Assembly: GCA_014338405.1 (NCBI GenBank)
Contig: JTDE01000277.1
Location: forward strand, 158,042-222,041
Origin: Paragonimus skrjabini miyazakii
Lineage: Eukaryota > Platyhelminthes > Trematoda > Plagiorchiida > Troglotrematidae
Direction of reading: 5' to 3'
Length of the DNA: 64,000 nucleotides
Shown: in pieces, positions 63,101 to 64,000 of the stretch
Position numbering within the stretch: position 1 is the first letter of the stretch
Layout of the letters: each line of letters starts with the position of its first letter
Made by a program: the position numbers and the translations under genes
Notes under the pieces: generated by a model
What the model saw: the letters and a program-made list of their open reading frames with translations, nothing else
Databases searched by the model: none
Told to the model about the DNA's origin: nothing

Positions 63101-64000
63101 GTGCTATACCTAAACTGGAATGATTAATACAATGTAAAGCACCCTCCGTTTTCCAGGTAACAGTTCACAGAAGCAAACTGTAAACTTAACAGAACGGATG
63201 CCTCTTAAAAAATTAAGTCTATACAACTTGGCGTTTCACAAATTTACAGAGTACTGGTGCAGTGAAGTATCACTGGGAAATATTACGTGGAAATAATTTT
63301 AATATGAAAGTTGTTTATGGGTGTGTTTGATATACTACCAGGAAGAATTTAACGCCGCTTATCTGATTCAAAGTGTTTTTCAAGAAAGGCATCTGAAAAC
63401 TATGGAACGCAAAGATAATTACGGTAAAATGACTACTACCAAAACACTGATATCCCCCTAGTAACATTTCGGAAGTCTTACAGTTCCAACTAACAATTCA
63501 CAAAGAATTCTACGGTCAAATAACACATGTGAGATAGAAATTGCACTAATGAAACTCAACGAAATCAGATTTGGCATATTTCGTTTTTCAGGTTAATTTG
63601 AAAAATGGTCGTACAATTTCGCTTTTGATATCAGATGAGGACACCACAAATGTGCCAGTGTAGAGATGACGTCAAAAGTTGGACGAGATTTCTATTGAAC
63701 AAGTTCGTATTGCTTCTACGGTGTGTAGCCGGCAAACATTCTTGAGAGGAATTTGTTTGAAACCAATCAAACTTGAATGGGAGTTGGAGTGATACTCCAG
63801 AGTAACGGGATTTTTCTACACAACGATGTGTTTGGTACGAGAACTGGTCGAGGCGGCATTGCAATGGAATCACGCAGTAAAGAAACGTTATTAGCAAACA
63901 TTGGGATAATAATATTAGTGGGTACAGACGTCTGAAAAAGTGCGATGTCGCATGGTATTATGTGAATATTAGCTAATAAGTGTATGTGTACATCTTAATG
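60101..64000. other. Unassigned AT-rich DNA
   Basis: Nothing recognised beyond the possible SINE core in the first 60 bp. A faint SINE-like fragment (AGAGCACTAGACTTTAATTTTATC, about 61206-61229) is too short to call. Open frames are under 90 codons. Confidence 0.5.

Noticed and set aside
1..64000. Bacterial or phage systems, CRISPR arrays, operons, rRNA
   Set aside because: No Shine-Dalgarno-led gene runs, no regularly spaced short repeats and no rRNA-like sequence. Gene density and repeats are those of a large eukaryotic genome.

Overview
The window looks like gene-poor, AT-rich intergenic or intronic DNA from a metazoan with a large, repeat-rich genome. A trematode flatworm is my best guess. 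The main reason is a dispersed tRNA-headed SINE that carries a hammerhead ribozyme, the layout known from the schistosome Smα family; a Ty3/gypsy LTR element whose primer-binding site matches tRNA-His is also present. Neither identifies a species. I see no bacterial gene organisation, no CRISPR array, no rRNA, no intact tRNA gene and no recognisable host protein-coding gene. Nearly all open frames are short, and their lengths are what chance would give in 64 kb of AT-rich DNA.

Layout: 1-270 is a SINE copy broken by an assembly gap. 271-10199 is mostly featureless, apart from a deleted SINE dimer at 3609-3757. 10200-17618 is the repeat-dense part: a SINE head with a near-perfect B box, a SINE dimer, a gap fused to an inverted SINE pair that holds the best hammerhead copy, and two 320-bp composite repeats about 95% identical to each other. 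17619-37530 is again mostly featureless, with SINE copies at 26788-27170, 31811-32060 and 35636-36125. 37530-38230 holds an AT microsatellite and a 309-bp solo LTR set in GC-richer, probably transposon-derived, DNA. 38231-57109 has only SINE fragments, a gap and a few weak exon candidates. 57110-60100 holds another SINE inverted dimer, a 588-bp deleted Ty3/gypsy element with perfect 4-bp target-site duplications, and a further SINE copy. 60101-64000 shows nothing I can name.

Two results merit attention. First, the SINE consensus folds by eye into a complete type I hammerhead ribozyme with a tiny stem III. Second, most SINE copies lie in inverted, mirror-image pairs with their 3' ends facing outward, often around a shared core. 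This suggests that a palindromic dimer, and not the monomer, may be the amplified unit. The Ty3/gypsy mini-element, with intact termini but nearly all internal sequence missing, is a third point of interest. All coding-exon proposals are low confidence.
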